A stretch of 64,000 nt of DNA from an uncultured Oscillospiraceae bacterium (lineage in GTDB: Bacteria; Bacillota; Clostridia; Oscillospirales; Acutalibacteraceae), in contig URCA01000006.1 in NCBI GenBank assembly GCA_900546265.1, forward strand, positions 76,639 through 140,638, written 5' to 3'. Every line of letters begins with the position of its first letter. Positions within the stretch are counted from its first letter, which is position 1. The translations under genes and the position numbers were made by a program. This document shows, in pieces, positions 15,685-22,684 of the stretch. The notes under the pieces were generated by a model. That model was given only the letters and a program-made list of their open reading frames with translations. It did no database searches and had not been told where the DNA came from.

Positions 15685-16573
15685 GCACCCCCGCCTCCTC
15701 TCCGTAAAACTGGAGGAACACGTCCTCCAGCGACTGACTGGCCGCCTCCAGGCCGGAGACCCTGTGCCGGCCCATGGCAGCGATAAACGCCTGCAGATCC
15801 GTCTGCACCTCCACGGTGACCCGGCATCCCTCCCGACCGGCGACCCGCAGCCCCTCGGCGGCGAAGGCCGCGGCCTCCGCCTCGTCGGCCAGGGTGACAG
15901 TGTAGCGGCGGCGTTTTGCTTTTTTCAGGGCCTCCACCTCGTCCACGGCCACCAGATGCCCCTGCCGGATAATCCCCACCCGGTCGCAGGTGCGTTCCAC
16001 CTCCTCGAACATGTGCGAGGACATAAGGATGGTTTTGCCCCGCCGCCTCTCCTCCCGGATCAGCTCTACAAACCGGTTTTGCATCAGCGGATCCAGGCCG
16101 CTGGTCGGCTCATCGAGGATCAACACCGCCGGGTCGTGCATGAACCCGCAGACGATGCCGATTTTCTGCCTCATGCCCTTGGACATTTTCTTCAGTTTTC
16201 CCCGGGAATCCAGCTCGAACCGCGCCATCAGCTCCTCCGCCCTGTCCAGGTTCTTCATTCCCCGGTAGGCCGCCATAAATTTGATAAAGCTCCAGCCGGT
16301 CATGTCGTCCATGAAGGCAATCTCCCCGGGGATATATCCCAGATCCCGCTGGATGACCGCAGCCTTGCTCGTACAGTCCAGACCCAATATGGAGCAGCGG
16401 CCTCGCTGAGGTCGGATAAAACCCATCAGCTGCCGGATGGTGGTGGTTTTCCCCGCCCCGTTGGGCCCCAGAAAGCCAAACACCTCGCCCTTCTCCAGGG
16501 AGAAGGAGATGTCGAACACGCCCTTGCCCCCGCCGTAATCCTTAGTCACGGATTTAACTTCTATCACGCTCAC
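15677..16573 (-). CDS. ABC transporter ATP-binding protein
   Basis: A 298-residue ABC ATPase. It has Walker A (GPNGAGKTT, about residues 38-46), a Q-loop region with DLGYIPGE, a variant signature MSKGMRQK in place of LSGGQ, Walker B (VLILDEPTSGLDP) and the switch His (MSSHMFEEVE). A C-terminal ferredoxin-like extension of about 80 residues ends with SLEDVFLQFYGE, typical of CcmA/BcrA-like drug-export ATPases. The start is GTG 16573 with AAGGAGG seven bases upstream. It pairs with the ABC-2 permease downstream. Confidence 0.92.
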   Translation of the reverse strand: MSVIEVKSVTKDYGGGKGVFDISFSLEKGEVFGFLGPNGAGKTTTIRQLMGFIRPQRGRCSILGLDCTSKAAVIQRDLGYIPGEIAFMDDMTGWSFIKFMAAYRGMKNLDRAEELMARFELDSRGKLKKMSKGMRQKIGIVCGFMHDPAVLILDEPTSGLDPLMQNRFVELIREERRRGKTILMSSHMFEEVERTCDRVGIIRQGHLVAVDEVEALKKAKRRRYTVTLADEAEAAAFAAEGLRVAGREGCRVTVEVQTDLQAFIAAMGRHRVSGLEAASQSLEDVFLQFYGEEAGVHA

Positions 16574-16590
16574 AGGGTTTCCTCCTTATA

Positions 16591-16713
16591 TCATTGGGTT
16601 TTAAGCATCCGCAGATGGGCGAGAACCTCCTCGTTCCGGGCTTCCCGATCGTCTCTCCCCTGCCGGCACCGCTCCCACATCAGGCCGTTGGCGCTCCGCA
16701 GGATCCGCTTCAT
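16591..16713 (-). CDS. Possible 40-residue small ORF leading the ABC operon
   Basis: Between the operon promoter and the ATPase, an open frame of at least 40 codons ends 17 bases before the ATPase start. It encodes a basic helical peptide (MKRILRSANGLMWERCRQG and so on). AGGA-type sites occur upstream, but the spacing is not convincing and a GTG at 16731 is an alternative start. I do not recognise it. It may be a translated leader or simply untranslated leader RNA. Confidence 0.3.
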   Translation of the reverse strand: MKRILRSANGLMWERCRQGRDDREARNEEVLAHLRMLKTQ

Positions 16714-16783
16714 GAACTGGACAGGAGCCACGCCGTCCTGAAATCCGCCTCCTATCGTTGACGGTCGGGTGAATCCTCTCTCT

Positions 16784-16811
16784 ATTATAGTCCGTTGGCC
16801 AAACGGCACAA
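16784..16811 (-). promoter_or_regulatory. Promoter of the ABC exporter operon
   Basis: On the minus strand, TTGTGC (16806-16811) and a perfect TATAAT (16784-16789) are 16 bases apart. The transcript leader to the ATPase start is about 200 bases. Confidence 0.65.
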
Positions 16812-16858
16812 CCCCCCCGCGCCAAAAAAGCCTCCGGCTATAACGCCGAAGGCTTTGC

Positions 16859-17779
16859 TTATGCCCGCAGGTGCCTCAGGGCCAGATGGACGGCGCCCCA
16901 GGCGGCGTCCTTTTCCGCCGGCCGGACGGCGGCCAGGGGGCAGGCGGCGATCAAACGCCTTTCGAAATCCTGCCGCACCTGCTCGCTTTTCAGCAGCACA
17001 CTGCCGCTGAGATACACCGAAAACGCCTCTTCCCGCAGTGACAGGCGGCGCACGGCGGCCAGAGCCATGTCCGCCAGCTCCCGGGCCGTATCGGCCAGGA
17101 TGTCCAATGCCACCTCGTCCCCCAGCGCGGCGGCCTCGTCCACCAAGGGGGACAGGGCGGCCAGGCGGCGCTTATCCGCCCCCTCTCGGTACAGGGCGGC
17201 GGTCAGCTCCTCGGCACCGGCGCAGCTCCAGGCCGCGAGGAGGCTGTCCAGCAGCCGCGTCTCCGGTCCCCGGCCGTCCACGCCCCACAGACTGCGGCGC
17301 AGGGCCTGCACCGCCATGGAATAGGCGCTGCCCTCGTCGGAGAACAGGTGGCCCCAGCCGCCCACGCGGGCCAGGTTCCCCCGGCCGTCTTTTCCCAGAC
17401 AGATGGAGCCGGTGCCGGCGGTGAGCGACAGGCCGGGCGCATCCTCCAGGCTGGCGTACAGCGCTGTCACCGCGTCGTCCATCACCGTCACGCGGGGGCA
17501 GCCGGTGGCGGCCCGCAGAATCTCCCCGACAAAGGCCGCGTCCTCCCGGGTGAGGATGCCGGCGGCGCCGATGCAGACGCTTTGAAGCTCCAGTCTCTCC
17601 GGCGCACGGGCCAGCACCCGGCTGACGAGCGCGCGCAGGTTTTCCGCGGCCGGCCCCCGGCCGCAGGAGCAGAGGTTGGACGGGCCGCCCGTCTCCTCCA
17701 GAAGCACCTCTTTGTCCAGGGAAGCCAGGCGGAGCAGCGTCTTGGTTCCACCTCCGTCCAGGCCCATCACGGCTTTCAT
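16859..17779 (-). CDS. BadF/BadG-type sugar kinase, probable GlcNAc/MurNAc kinase
   Basis: A 306-residue ASKHA-fold kinase with the opening phosphate loop GLDGGGTKT, ADENOSINE-binding motifs (LTAGTGSICLG; LSGSVLLKS) and VGGWGHLFSDEGSAYSMA. The last of these matches eukaryotic-type N-acetylglucosamine kinase and bacterial MurK. It probably phosphorylates GlcNAc and/or MurNAc at O6 in cell-wall sugar recycling. The start ATG at 17779 overlaps the murQ stop (ATGA), so the two are coupled, as expected if its product MurNAc-6-P is the MurQ substrate. I cannot tell its sugar preference from sequence. Confidence 0.88.
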   Translation of the reverse strand: MKAVMGLDGGGTKTLLRLASLDKEVLLEETGGPSNLCSCGRGPAAENLRALVSRVLARAPERLELQSVCIGAAGILTREDAAFVGEILRAATGCPRVTVMDDAVTALYASLEDAPGLSLTAGTGSICLGKDGRGNLARVGGWGHLFSDEGSAYSMAVQALRRSLWGVDGRGPETRLLDSLLAAWSCAGAEELTAALYREGADKRRLAALSPLVDEAAALGDEVALDILADTARELADMALAAVRRLSLREEAFSVYLSGSVLLKSEQVRQDFERRLIAACPLAAVRPAEKDAAWGAVHLALRHLRA

Positions 17780-18687
17780 ACGCCGCCCCTTTCCGTGGCG
17801 CGCAGCGCCTCCAGGTTTCCGCCTGCGGCGGCCAGGCGCTCCGCCGCCTCCCCGGCCCCGCAGTCCAGCCATAGGGAGGAGATGGCCCGCTTGACGTCAT
17901 ATCCGCACAGGGTCAGCCGGGCCGCCGCCTCTTCGGCGGGGCAGCCGGTGATGTCCGTCACCATCCGGGCGGCGCGGGCGCGGAGCTTCTCGTTGTTCGC
18001 GTCCATATCCACCATCCGGTTGCCGTACACCTTGCCCAGCCGGATCATCACCCCGGTGGACAGCATGTTCAGCACCATCTTCTGGGCGGTTCCCGATTTC
18101 ATCCGGGTGGAACCCTCGATCGCTTCCGGCCCGGTGAGAGGGGCGATGGTGACGGTGGCCAAGCGGGACAACGCGGTATCCGGATTGCTGCACAGACCGA
18201 CGGTGAGGCACCCGGCCTCGTTCGCCTGCGCGATCGCGCCCAGCACGTAGGGAGTGCGCCCGCTCGCAGTGATGCCGACGACCGCGTCGCCGGCCCCGGC
18301 CCGCCGGCGGCGGATTTCCTCCCGGCCCATGGCCGCGTCGTCCTCGTCTCCCTGGGCGGCGTCGCCGATCCCCTCCAGCCCGCCGGCCAGAATGGCCTGC
18401 ACCAGGTCCGTCGGCACGCCGTAGGTACAGCGGCATTCGCTGGCGTCCACCACGGCGAGGCGGCCGCTGGTGCCGGCGCCGATATAAAACAGGCGCCCGC
18501 CCGCCTGCAGCCGCGCGGCAATCCGGTCGACGGCGTCGGCGATATGAGGCAGCTCCCTCTCCACGGCCGGCGCCACCTTTTTGTCCTCGTCGTTGATAAG
18601 ACGCAGCATCTCCAAGGTGGAGCACCCGGAGATGCCCGCGGTGGCTGGGTTGTTGGTCTCGGTCAGCAGGGTATGGATCGCATCCAT
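17776..18687 (-). CDS. murQ: N-acetylmuramic acid 6-phosphate etherase
   Basis: A 303-residue SIS-fold lyase that removes D-lactate from MurNAc-6-P to give GlcNAc-6-P during wall recycling. It has TETNNPAT near the N terminus, RLFYIGAGTSGRLAVVDASECRCTYG, the catalytic Glu in EGIGDAAQGDEDDA, GITASGRTPYVLGA and GSTRMKSGTAQKMVLNMLSTGVM. The C terminus shows the usual helical UBA-like domain. The start at 18687 follows AAGGAGGG. The kinase gene is translationally coupled downstream. Confidence 0.95.
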   Translation of the reverse strand: MDAIHTLLTETNNPATAGISGCSTLEMLRLINDEDKKVAPAVERELPHIADAVDRIAARLQAGGRLFYIGAGTSGRLAVVDASECRCTYGVPTDLVQAILAGGLEGIGDAAQGDEDDAAMGREEIRRRRAGAGDAVVGITASGRTPYVLGAIAQANEAGCLTVGLCSNPDTALSRLATVTIAPLTGPEAIEGSTRMKSGTAQKMVLNMLSTGVMIRLGKVYGNRMVDMDANNEKLRARAARMVTDITGCPAEEAAARLTLCGYDVKRAISSLWLDCGAGEAAERLAAAGGNLEALRATERGGV

Positions 18688-18721
18688 GGGACATCCCTCC
18701 TTCATTCTGGCTCTTTCTTCC

Positions 18722-18775
18722 GTTGTACCATACCGAAGGGGTGGGAGCAATATCTCTTTTTTACGATACGTATCG
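18722..18775 (-). promoter_or_regulatory. murQ promoter with upstream 12-bp palindrome
   Basis: On the minus strand, TTGCTC (18745-18750) and TACAAC (18722-18727) are 17 bases apart, with TGG preceding the -10 box. CGATACGTATCG at 18764-18775 is a perfect palindrome just upstream of the -35 box and could be an operator or activator site. The rest of 18776-18950 holds nothing I recognise. Confidence 0.5.
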
Positions 18776-18955
18776 AAGTTTACAGATTCAGCAGCACGAT
18801 GGACACCGTGCCCACCGCAATACTCGGGAACAGGCCGGACGCGTTCATCCGCACACACAGCACCATAACACGGATTCCATCGAGCCATTCACGGGGGAAT
18901 CCTCCACTTCCCTGCCCTACCCATGGTTAATTCATTCACCCTATATCGTCAAAAA

Positions 18956-18980
18956 ATCCCAGGCCATATCGACCTGGGAT
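18956..18980 (-). terminator. Terminator of the three-gene small operon
   Basis: An 8-bp perfect stem (18956-18963 with 18973-18980) is followed by a T6 run on the minus strand, about 40 bases after the stop of the gene ending at 19019. Confidence 0.7.
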
Positions 18981-19018
18981 CATTCCCCTCGCCATATTTC
19001 CGCCCGCCGGCGGGCATT

Positions 19019-19204
19019 CTATACCATATCCAGCGCCTCGCGCAGCTCCCGCACCGCATCCTCATATTCCGCGCCGGTCATGCCGCAAAGCTTCAGCCTG
19101 GTTTTCAGCTGCTCGTAATCGCCGCCGGTGCAGGGCCGGCTGGCCCGGATGTGGGCCGCCTGTGCCAGCACCGCCCATTTTTCCGCCTGTGTCTTTTCCG
19201 TCAT
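19019..19204 (-). CDS. Hypothetical small helical protein
   Basis: A 61-residue charged, helical protein (MTEKTQAEKWAVLAQAAHI, then a C-terminal ALDMV). I do not recognise it. It is the third gene of a small operon with 19265 and 19456. The ATG at 19204 has an AAAGGA site at long spacing. A TTG 33 bases upstream is in frame but lacks a site. Confidence 0.5.
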   Translation of the reverse strand: MTEKTQAEKWAVLAQAAHIRASRPCTGGDYEQLKTRLKLCGMTGAEYEDAVRELREALDMV

Positions 19205-19264
19205 AAACTCGTTGTCATCCTTTCCGATCCAAACCAATGCCGTTTATCAAAATTATCCAGCGGG

Positions 19265-19459
19265 TCACCGACCGCTCTTCTTCCGGGCGCGCAGCGCGCC
19301 GGCCACCGCCTGGGCCACCGCGCTGTCGTAGCCGCGCCGCTCTTTTTTGTAGGCGGCCAGCTGCGCTTCCCGCTTGGCTTTATAACTGAGATAGGCCGGG
19401 CAGGAGGCATGGCAGTCCGGCGTGCGTTTGCCGCAGTCGCGGCAGGGAAATGTATTCAC
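19265..19459 (-). CDS. Hypothetical small Cys-rich (zinc-knuckle-like) protein
   Basis: A 64-residue protein with an N-terminal Cys/His cluster (CRDCGKRTPDCHASCPAY), plausibly a zinc-binding knuckle, then a basic helix (YLSYKAKREAQLAAYKKERRG). Similar short proteins are common in phage-derived and accessory regions of Clostridia. The start is GTG 19459 with GGAGG seven bases upstream. It overlaps the previous gene's stop by 4 bases, so it is translationally coupled. Function unknown. Confidence 0.6.
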   Translation of the reverse strand: MNTFPCRDCGKRTPDCHASCPAYLSYKAKREAQLAAYKKERRGYDSAVAQAVAGALRARKKSGR

Positions 19460-19791
19460 GTCTCTCCCTCCTCCAGGGGCGCGTCTCCCCACTCCTGCCG
19501 GGGAACCAGGCGGTAAAACCGCACCCCCTCGTAGGTGAACCATTCCTCCATCGCGCCCGCCGGCCGGCCGCCGCGCTCCCGCGCCTCTCCCGCCGTTTTC
19601 CAGCCGCGCCGCAGCACCCTGTCCACCGACCGGGCCAGCTTGTCGAGCCCCCGTCCCACATACACGCCGTCGGAAAAGACCGACCGGTATACCGTGGCGC
19701 CGTCCGTTGCCCGATCCTCCCGTAACAGCCGGATGGCCGCGGCCGTCTGCATCACCGTTCGGCGGCAGTCCTTCAAGCCTCTGTCCTCCAT
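19456..19791 (-). CDS. Hypothetical protein, first gene of the small operon
   Basis: A 111-residue protein with a helical first half (LKDCRRTVMQTAAAIRLLRED; LDKLARSVDRVLRRGWKTAGEA) and a short C-terminal beta-like segment (EWFTYEGVRFYRLVPRQEW). Not recognised. The start at 19791 is chosen for its GGGGAGG site nine bases upstream. A LexA box lies 123 bases upstream, in the likely promoter region. Confidence 0.55.
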   Translation of the reverse strand: MEDRGLKDCRRTVMQTAAAIRLLREDRATDGATVYRSVFSDGVYVGRGLDKLARSVDRVLRRGWKTAGEARERGGRPAGAMEEWFTYEGVRFYRLVPRQEWGDAPLEEGET

Positions 19792-19913
19792 GTCCACGCG
19801 CCTCCCCTCAGCCGATTCGCCGGTGTCCACCTTATATGCATATGCGCCGCCCCGCCCGGCTTGTTCCTTTTTTCAAAAAATTTCCTCCCTTCCCCGTTTT
19901 TCACATGAGTTTG

Positions 19914-19938
19914 GAACGTTTGTTCTGCATATACTATA
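19914..19938. promoter_or_regulatory. SOS box (LexA site) at a minus-strand promoter
   Basis: GAAC-N4-GTTC, the exact Gram-positive LexA core, occurs at 19914-19925. On the minus strand a TATAGT (19933-19938) lies immediately upstream, so the box would cover the transcription start of the three-gene operon at 19791. It could also act on the plus-strand gene at 20045. Confidence 0.55.
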
Positions 19939-20044
19939 CCGCATCCCGCGTCCCATAAAACGGACTCGCCGCTGGTTCCAGAGATTGCGCCGCATACCCG
20001 CCGCCGCGCGGGGAACGCTACTAATGGGAAAGGAGCTGATTTTC

Positions 20045-20287
20045 ATGCCCGACAAAAAATTGCCTTATAATGCCGAGGACGGCCGGGAGCTGTTCGACAA
20101 CCTGTTCGCCGTCGCGTCCACAACGGAATGCACCGGCCTGATTCCGGCGGCGCCGGAGGAAGCGCCGGAGATCACATCCTACAGCGATATTTATGACATC
20201 CCCCTGGCTAACGATCCGAGCGCAGCCAAACACGATATTCAAAACGTAAAGAAGACAGACAAAAACAACGAGTTTAATCAGACATGA
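20045..20287 (+). CDS. Conserved-type small acidic hypothetical protein
   Basis: An 80-residue soluble protein, acidic in the middle and Lys/Asn-rich at the end (motifs NAEDGRELFDNLFAVAS and SYSDIYDIPLAND). I do not recognise a fold. AAAGGAG lies nine bases before the ATG, and a strong terminator starts right after the stop, so it is a convincing single-gene unit. No cysteine cluster or membrane segment. Confidence 0.7.
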   Translation: MPDKKLPYNAEDGRELFDNLFAVASTTECTGLIPAAPEEAPEITSYSDIYDIPLANDPSAAKHDIQNVKKTDKNNEFNQT

Positions 20288-20288
20288 T

Positions 20289-20325
20289 AAAGCCCCGGAA
20301 AGCGTTTTACGCTTTCCGGGGCTTT
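20289..20325. terminator. Terminator, copy 1 of a duplicated 37-bp hairpin
   Basis: A 17-bp perfect stem (20289-20305 with 20309-20325) with a TTT loop, ending in a T run on the plus strand, directly after the stop at 20287. The whole 37-base sequence recurs exactly at 20579-20615. Confidence 0.8.
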
Positions 20326-20512
20326 CAGCTTGTCGACAAGGTCGACAAGCTGCTGGACGGGGACGCCGGATCGCGGCGGCTCGTTACACTCGCCTTGCTC
20401 CCTTTGTCCCCGCCAGTACCACCCCTGCTCTTGAAAACCGGCGGAAACACATGTGTTTCCGCCGGTTTTCGCCTATAAGGTGTGTTTGCGAGGCACATGT
20501 CCTCGCAAACAC
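20326..20512. repeat. Cluster of three further perfect or near-perfect hairpins
   Basis: Between the two copies of the terminator are a 12-bp stem at 20326-20352, a 38-bp perfect palindrome at 20433-20470, and a 12-bp stem with 7-base loop at 20482-20512. The stretch 20326-20578 contains no gene that I can support. Confidence 0.6.
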
Positions 20513-20578
20513 CGATTGGTAACCCGCTTCCGCTTTTTTCGTCTTCCGAACGACGAATTTCCCTTTTTCGACAGCTCA

Positions 20579-20615
20579 AAAGCCCCGGAAAGCGTTTTAC
20601 GCTTTCCGGGGCTTT
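20579..20615. terminator. Terminator of the V-ATPase operon, copy 2 of the 37-bp hairpin
   Basis: Identical to 20289-20325. It lies eight bases beyond the stop codon of the V-ATPase subunit D gene and ends with A/T-rich flanks on both strands. Confidence 0.8.
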
Positions 20616-20623
20616 GTTTAAAA

Positions 20624-21283
20624 CTATACATGCTCCTGATAATGGTGGGCGCTTTCCAGCATCATGTCCTTGACCTTCATCAGCCGGGTGCGGCTGGCTC
20701 GGTCGTTTTCCTCCAGCTTCATGGTGATGTACCGGATGGTTTCCTGCAGCCGGGGGATCATTACGTGCTCCAGGGCGTTGACCCGCCGGCGGGTCTTTTC
20801 GATCTCCGCCGCAAGCAGCTGGGTGGCCTTCTCACATTCCGCCAGCCGCAGCATAACAGGCAGCAGCCCCGCCAGCTCCTCCACCGCGCCGTCCAGCTCG
20901 AAGGAAGTAAAGGCGAAGCCGTAGGGATAGCTGTCCCCCTTTTCCTCCGTCCGGGGCGCGGTGTGAAAGACGGGGATGTCCACGCTCATGACATTACGGG
21001 AGGACACCTCCAGCCCCACCTCCTGCTTAGGCGTCAGCAGGGCGGCGTCCAGCGCCTCCTTCTGCATGACCGCGCTGGCCAACACAAAATGGCGGTTGGC
21101 TTCCCGGATACCGGCCTCCACCTGCTCACGCAGGGCTTTGTTTTCCCGGATGAGATCGAGGAACCGGCGCATCAGCTCATCCCGCTTGTCCTTGAGCAGC
21201 TTATGCCCCCGCACGGCGGTGACCAGCCGCTTTTTCAGCCGGGTCAGCTCCATGCGGGTGGGATTCACATTCATAACGGCCAT
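20624..21283 (-). CDS. ntpD: V-type ATP synthase subunit D (central stalk)
   Basis: A 219-residue coiled-coil rotor-axle protein. It has the family start VNPTRMELTRLKKRL--A-RGHKLLKDKRDEL and the C-terminal helix NALEHVMIPRLQETIRYITMKLEENDR. Subunit D couples rotation of the membrane ring to catalysis in the A3B3 head. It is the last gene of the nine-gene operon and starts with a GGAGG site at good spacing. Confidence 0.95.
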   Translation of the reverse strand: MAVMNVNPTRMELTRLKKRLVTAVRGHKLLKDKRDELMRRFLDLIRENKALREQVEAGIREANRHFVLASAVMQKEALDAALLTPKQEVGLEVSSRNVMSVDIPVFHTAPRTEEKGDSYPYGFAFTSFELDGAVEELAGLLPVMLRLAECEKATQLLAAEIEKTRRRVNALEHVMIPRLQETIRYITMKLEENDRASRTRLMKVKDMMLESAHHYQEHV

Positions 21284-21313
21284 AGGCGGGCCTCCTTCGC
21301 GCGGACGTTTCTG

Positions 21314-22684
21314 TTATTTCCCATAGTAACGATCCAGCATGTCGTCGCCGATTCGCTTGAGCTCGCTGCGGGGGAGGATGGACAGGAGCTTCCAGCCCAA
21401 ATCCAGCGTCTCTTCAATGGAGCGGTTGGTGTCGTAGCCTTGAGAGACGTATTCCGTCTCGAATCGGTCGGCAAAGGCAGCGTAGAGCTTATCGATATCG
21501 GTCAGGGCGGCCTCGCCCAGGATGACCATCAGCTCCTTGGCGTCCTTGCCCCGGGCGTAGGCCGCGAACAGCTGGTTCATGGTGCTGGCATGATCCTCCC
21601 GGGTGCGGTCCTTGCCGATGCCCTTGTCCTTCAGGCGGGACAGGGAGGGCAGCACGTCTATGGGCGGCATGATGCCTTTGCGGTACAGCTCCCGGGAGAG
21701 GATGATCTGTCCCTCGGTGATATACCCCGTTAGGTCGGGGATGGGGTGGGTCTTGTCGTCTTCCGGCATGGTCAGGATGGGGATGAGGGTAATGGATCCG
21801 TCCTTTCCCTTCAGGCGGCCGGCCCGCTCGTACAGGGTGGCCAGGTCGGTATACATATACCCGGGATAACCCCGGCGGCCGGGCACCTCCTTGCGGGCGG
21901 CGGAAACCTCCCGCAGGGCATCGGCGTAGTTGGTGATGTCGGTCATGATAACCAGCACGTGCATCCCCTGGTCAAAGGCCAGGTATTCGGCGGCGGTCAG
22001 GGCCATTTTCGGGGTGGCGATCCGCTCGATGGCCGGGTCGTTGGCCAGATTGATGAACAGCACCGTCCGGTCGATAGCGCCGGTCTGACGGAAGGACTCG
22101 ACAAAATAGTTGGACTCCTCGAAGGTAATGCCCATGGCGGCGAACACCACCGCGAAGGGGGTGTCATCATTGCGCACGGCGGCCTGGCGGGCGATTTGGG
22201 CCGCCAGGTTGGCATGGGGCAGGCCGGAGGCGGAGAAAATGGGCAGCTTCTGGCCCCGGACCAGGGTGTTCAGGCCGTCGATGGCGGACACGCCGGTCTG
22301 GATGAACTCCTGCGGATAGTTGCGGGCAGCCGGGTTCATGGGGGTGCCGTTGACGTCCAGGCGCTTATCCGGCAGGATGTCCGGCCCGCCGTCGATGGGA
22401 CGGCCCAGGCCGTCGAACACCCGGGAGAGCATATCGGGCGACACGGGCAGCTCCATGCTGCGGCCCAGGAAGCGCACCTTGGAATTGGCCAGGTTGATGC
22501 CCGCCGCGCTTTCGAACAGCTGCACCAGGGCGTTTTGGCCGTCCACCTCCAGCACGCGGCACCGCCGCTTCTCCCCACTGGGCAGCTCGATTTCGCCCAG
22601 CTCGTTGAATTTCACGTTTTCCACGCCGCCCACCATCATCAGAGGACCGGCGACTTCCCGGATTGTGCGGTATTCCTTAGCCAT
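21314..22684 (-). CDS. ntpB: V-type ATP synthase subunit B (non-catalytic)
   Basis: A 456-residue regulatory nucleotide-binding subunit. It aligns along its whole length with the family, including SGLPHANLAAQIARQ in place of a P-loop, FINLANDPAIERI, MTDITNYADALREVSAARKEVPGRRGYPGYMYTDL and TEGQIILSRELYRKG. Its start overlaps the stop of subunit A by one base (TGATG), so it is translationally coupled. Three B subunits alternate with three A subunits in the head. Confidence 0.97.
   Translation of the reverse strand: MAKEYRTIREVAGPLMMVGGVENVKFNELGEIELPSGEKRRCRVLEVDGQNALVQLFESAAGINLANSKVRFLGRSMELPVSPDMLSRVFDGLGRPIDGGPDILPDKRLDVNGTPMNPAARNYPQEFIQTGVSAIDGLNTLVRGQKLPIFSASGLPHANLAAQIARQAAVRNDDTPFAVVFAAMGITFEESNYFVESFRQTGAIDRTVLFINLANDPAIERIATPKMALTAAEYLAFDQGMHVLVIMTDITNYADALREVSAARKEVPGRRGYPGYMYTDLATLYERAGRLKGKDGSITLIPILTMPEDDKTHPIPDLTGYITEGQIILSRELYRKGIMPPIDVLPSLSRLKDKGIGKDRTREDHASTMNQLFAAYARGKDAKELMVILGEAALTDIDKLYAAFADRFETEYVSQGYDTNRSIEETLDLGWKLLSILPRSELKRIGDDMLDRYYGK

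Noticed and set aside
19019..19791. Prophage remnant
   Set aside because: Only three small genes with one phage-like Cys knuckle and no integrase, terminase or structural gene. The SOS box alone is not enough.
20289..20615. CRISPR array
   Set aside because: The repeats are two identical hairpins 290 bases apart with other hairpins between, not regular short repeats with unique spacers. No cas genes are in the window.
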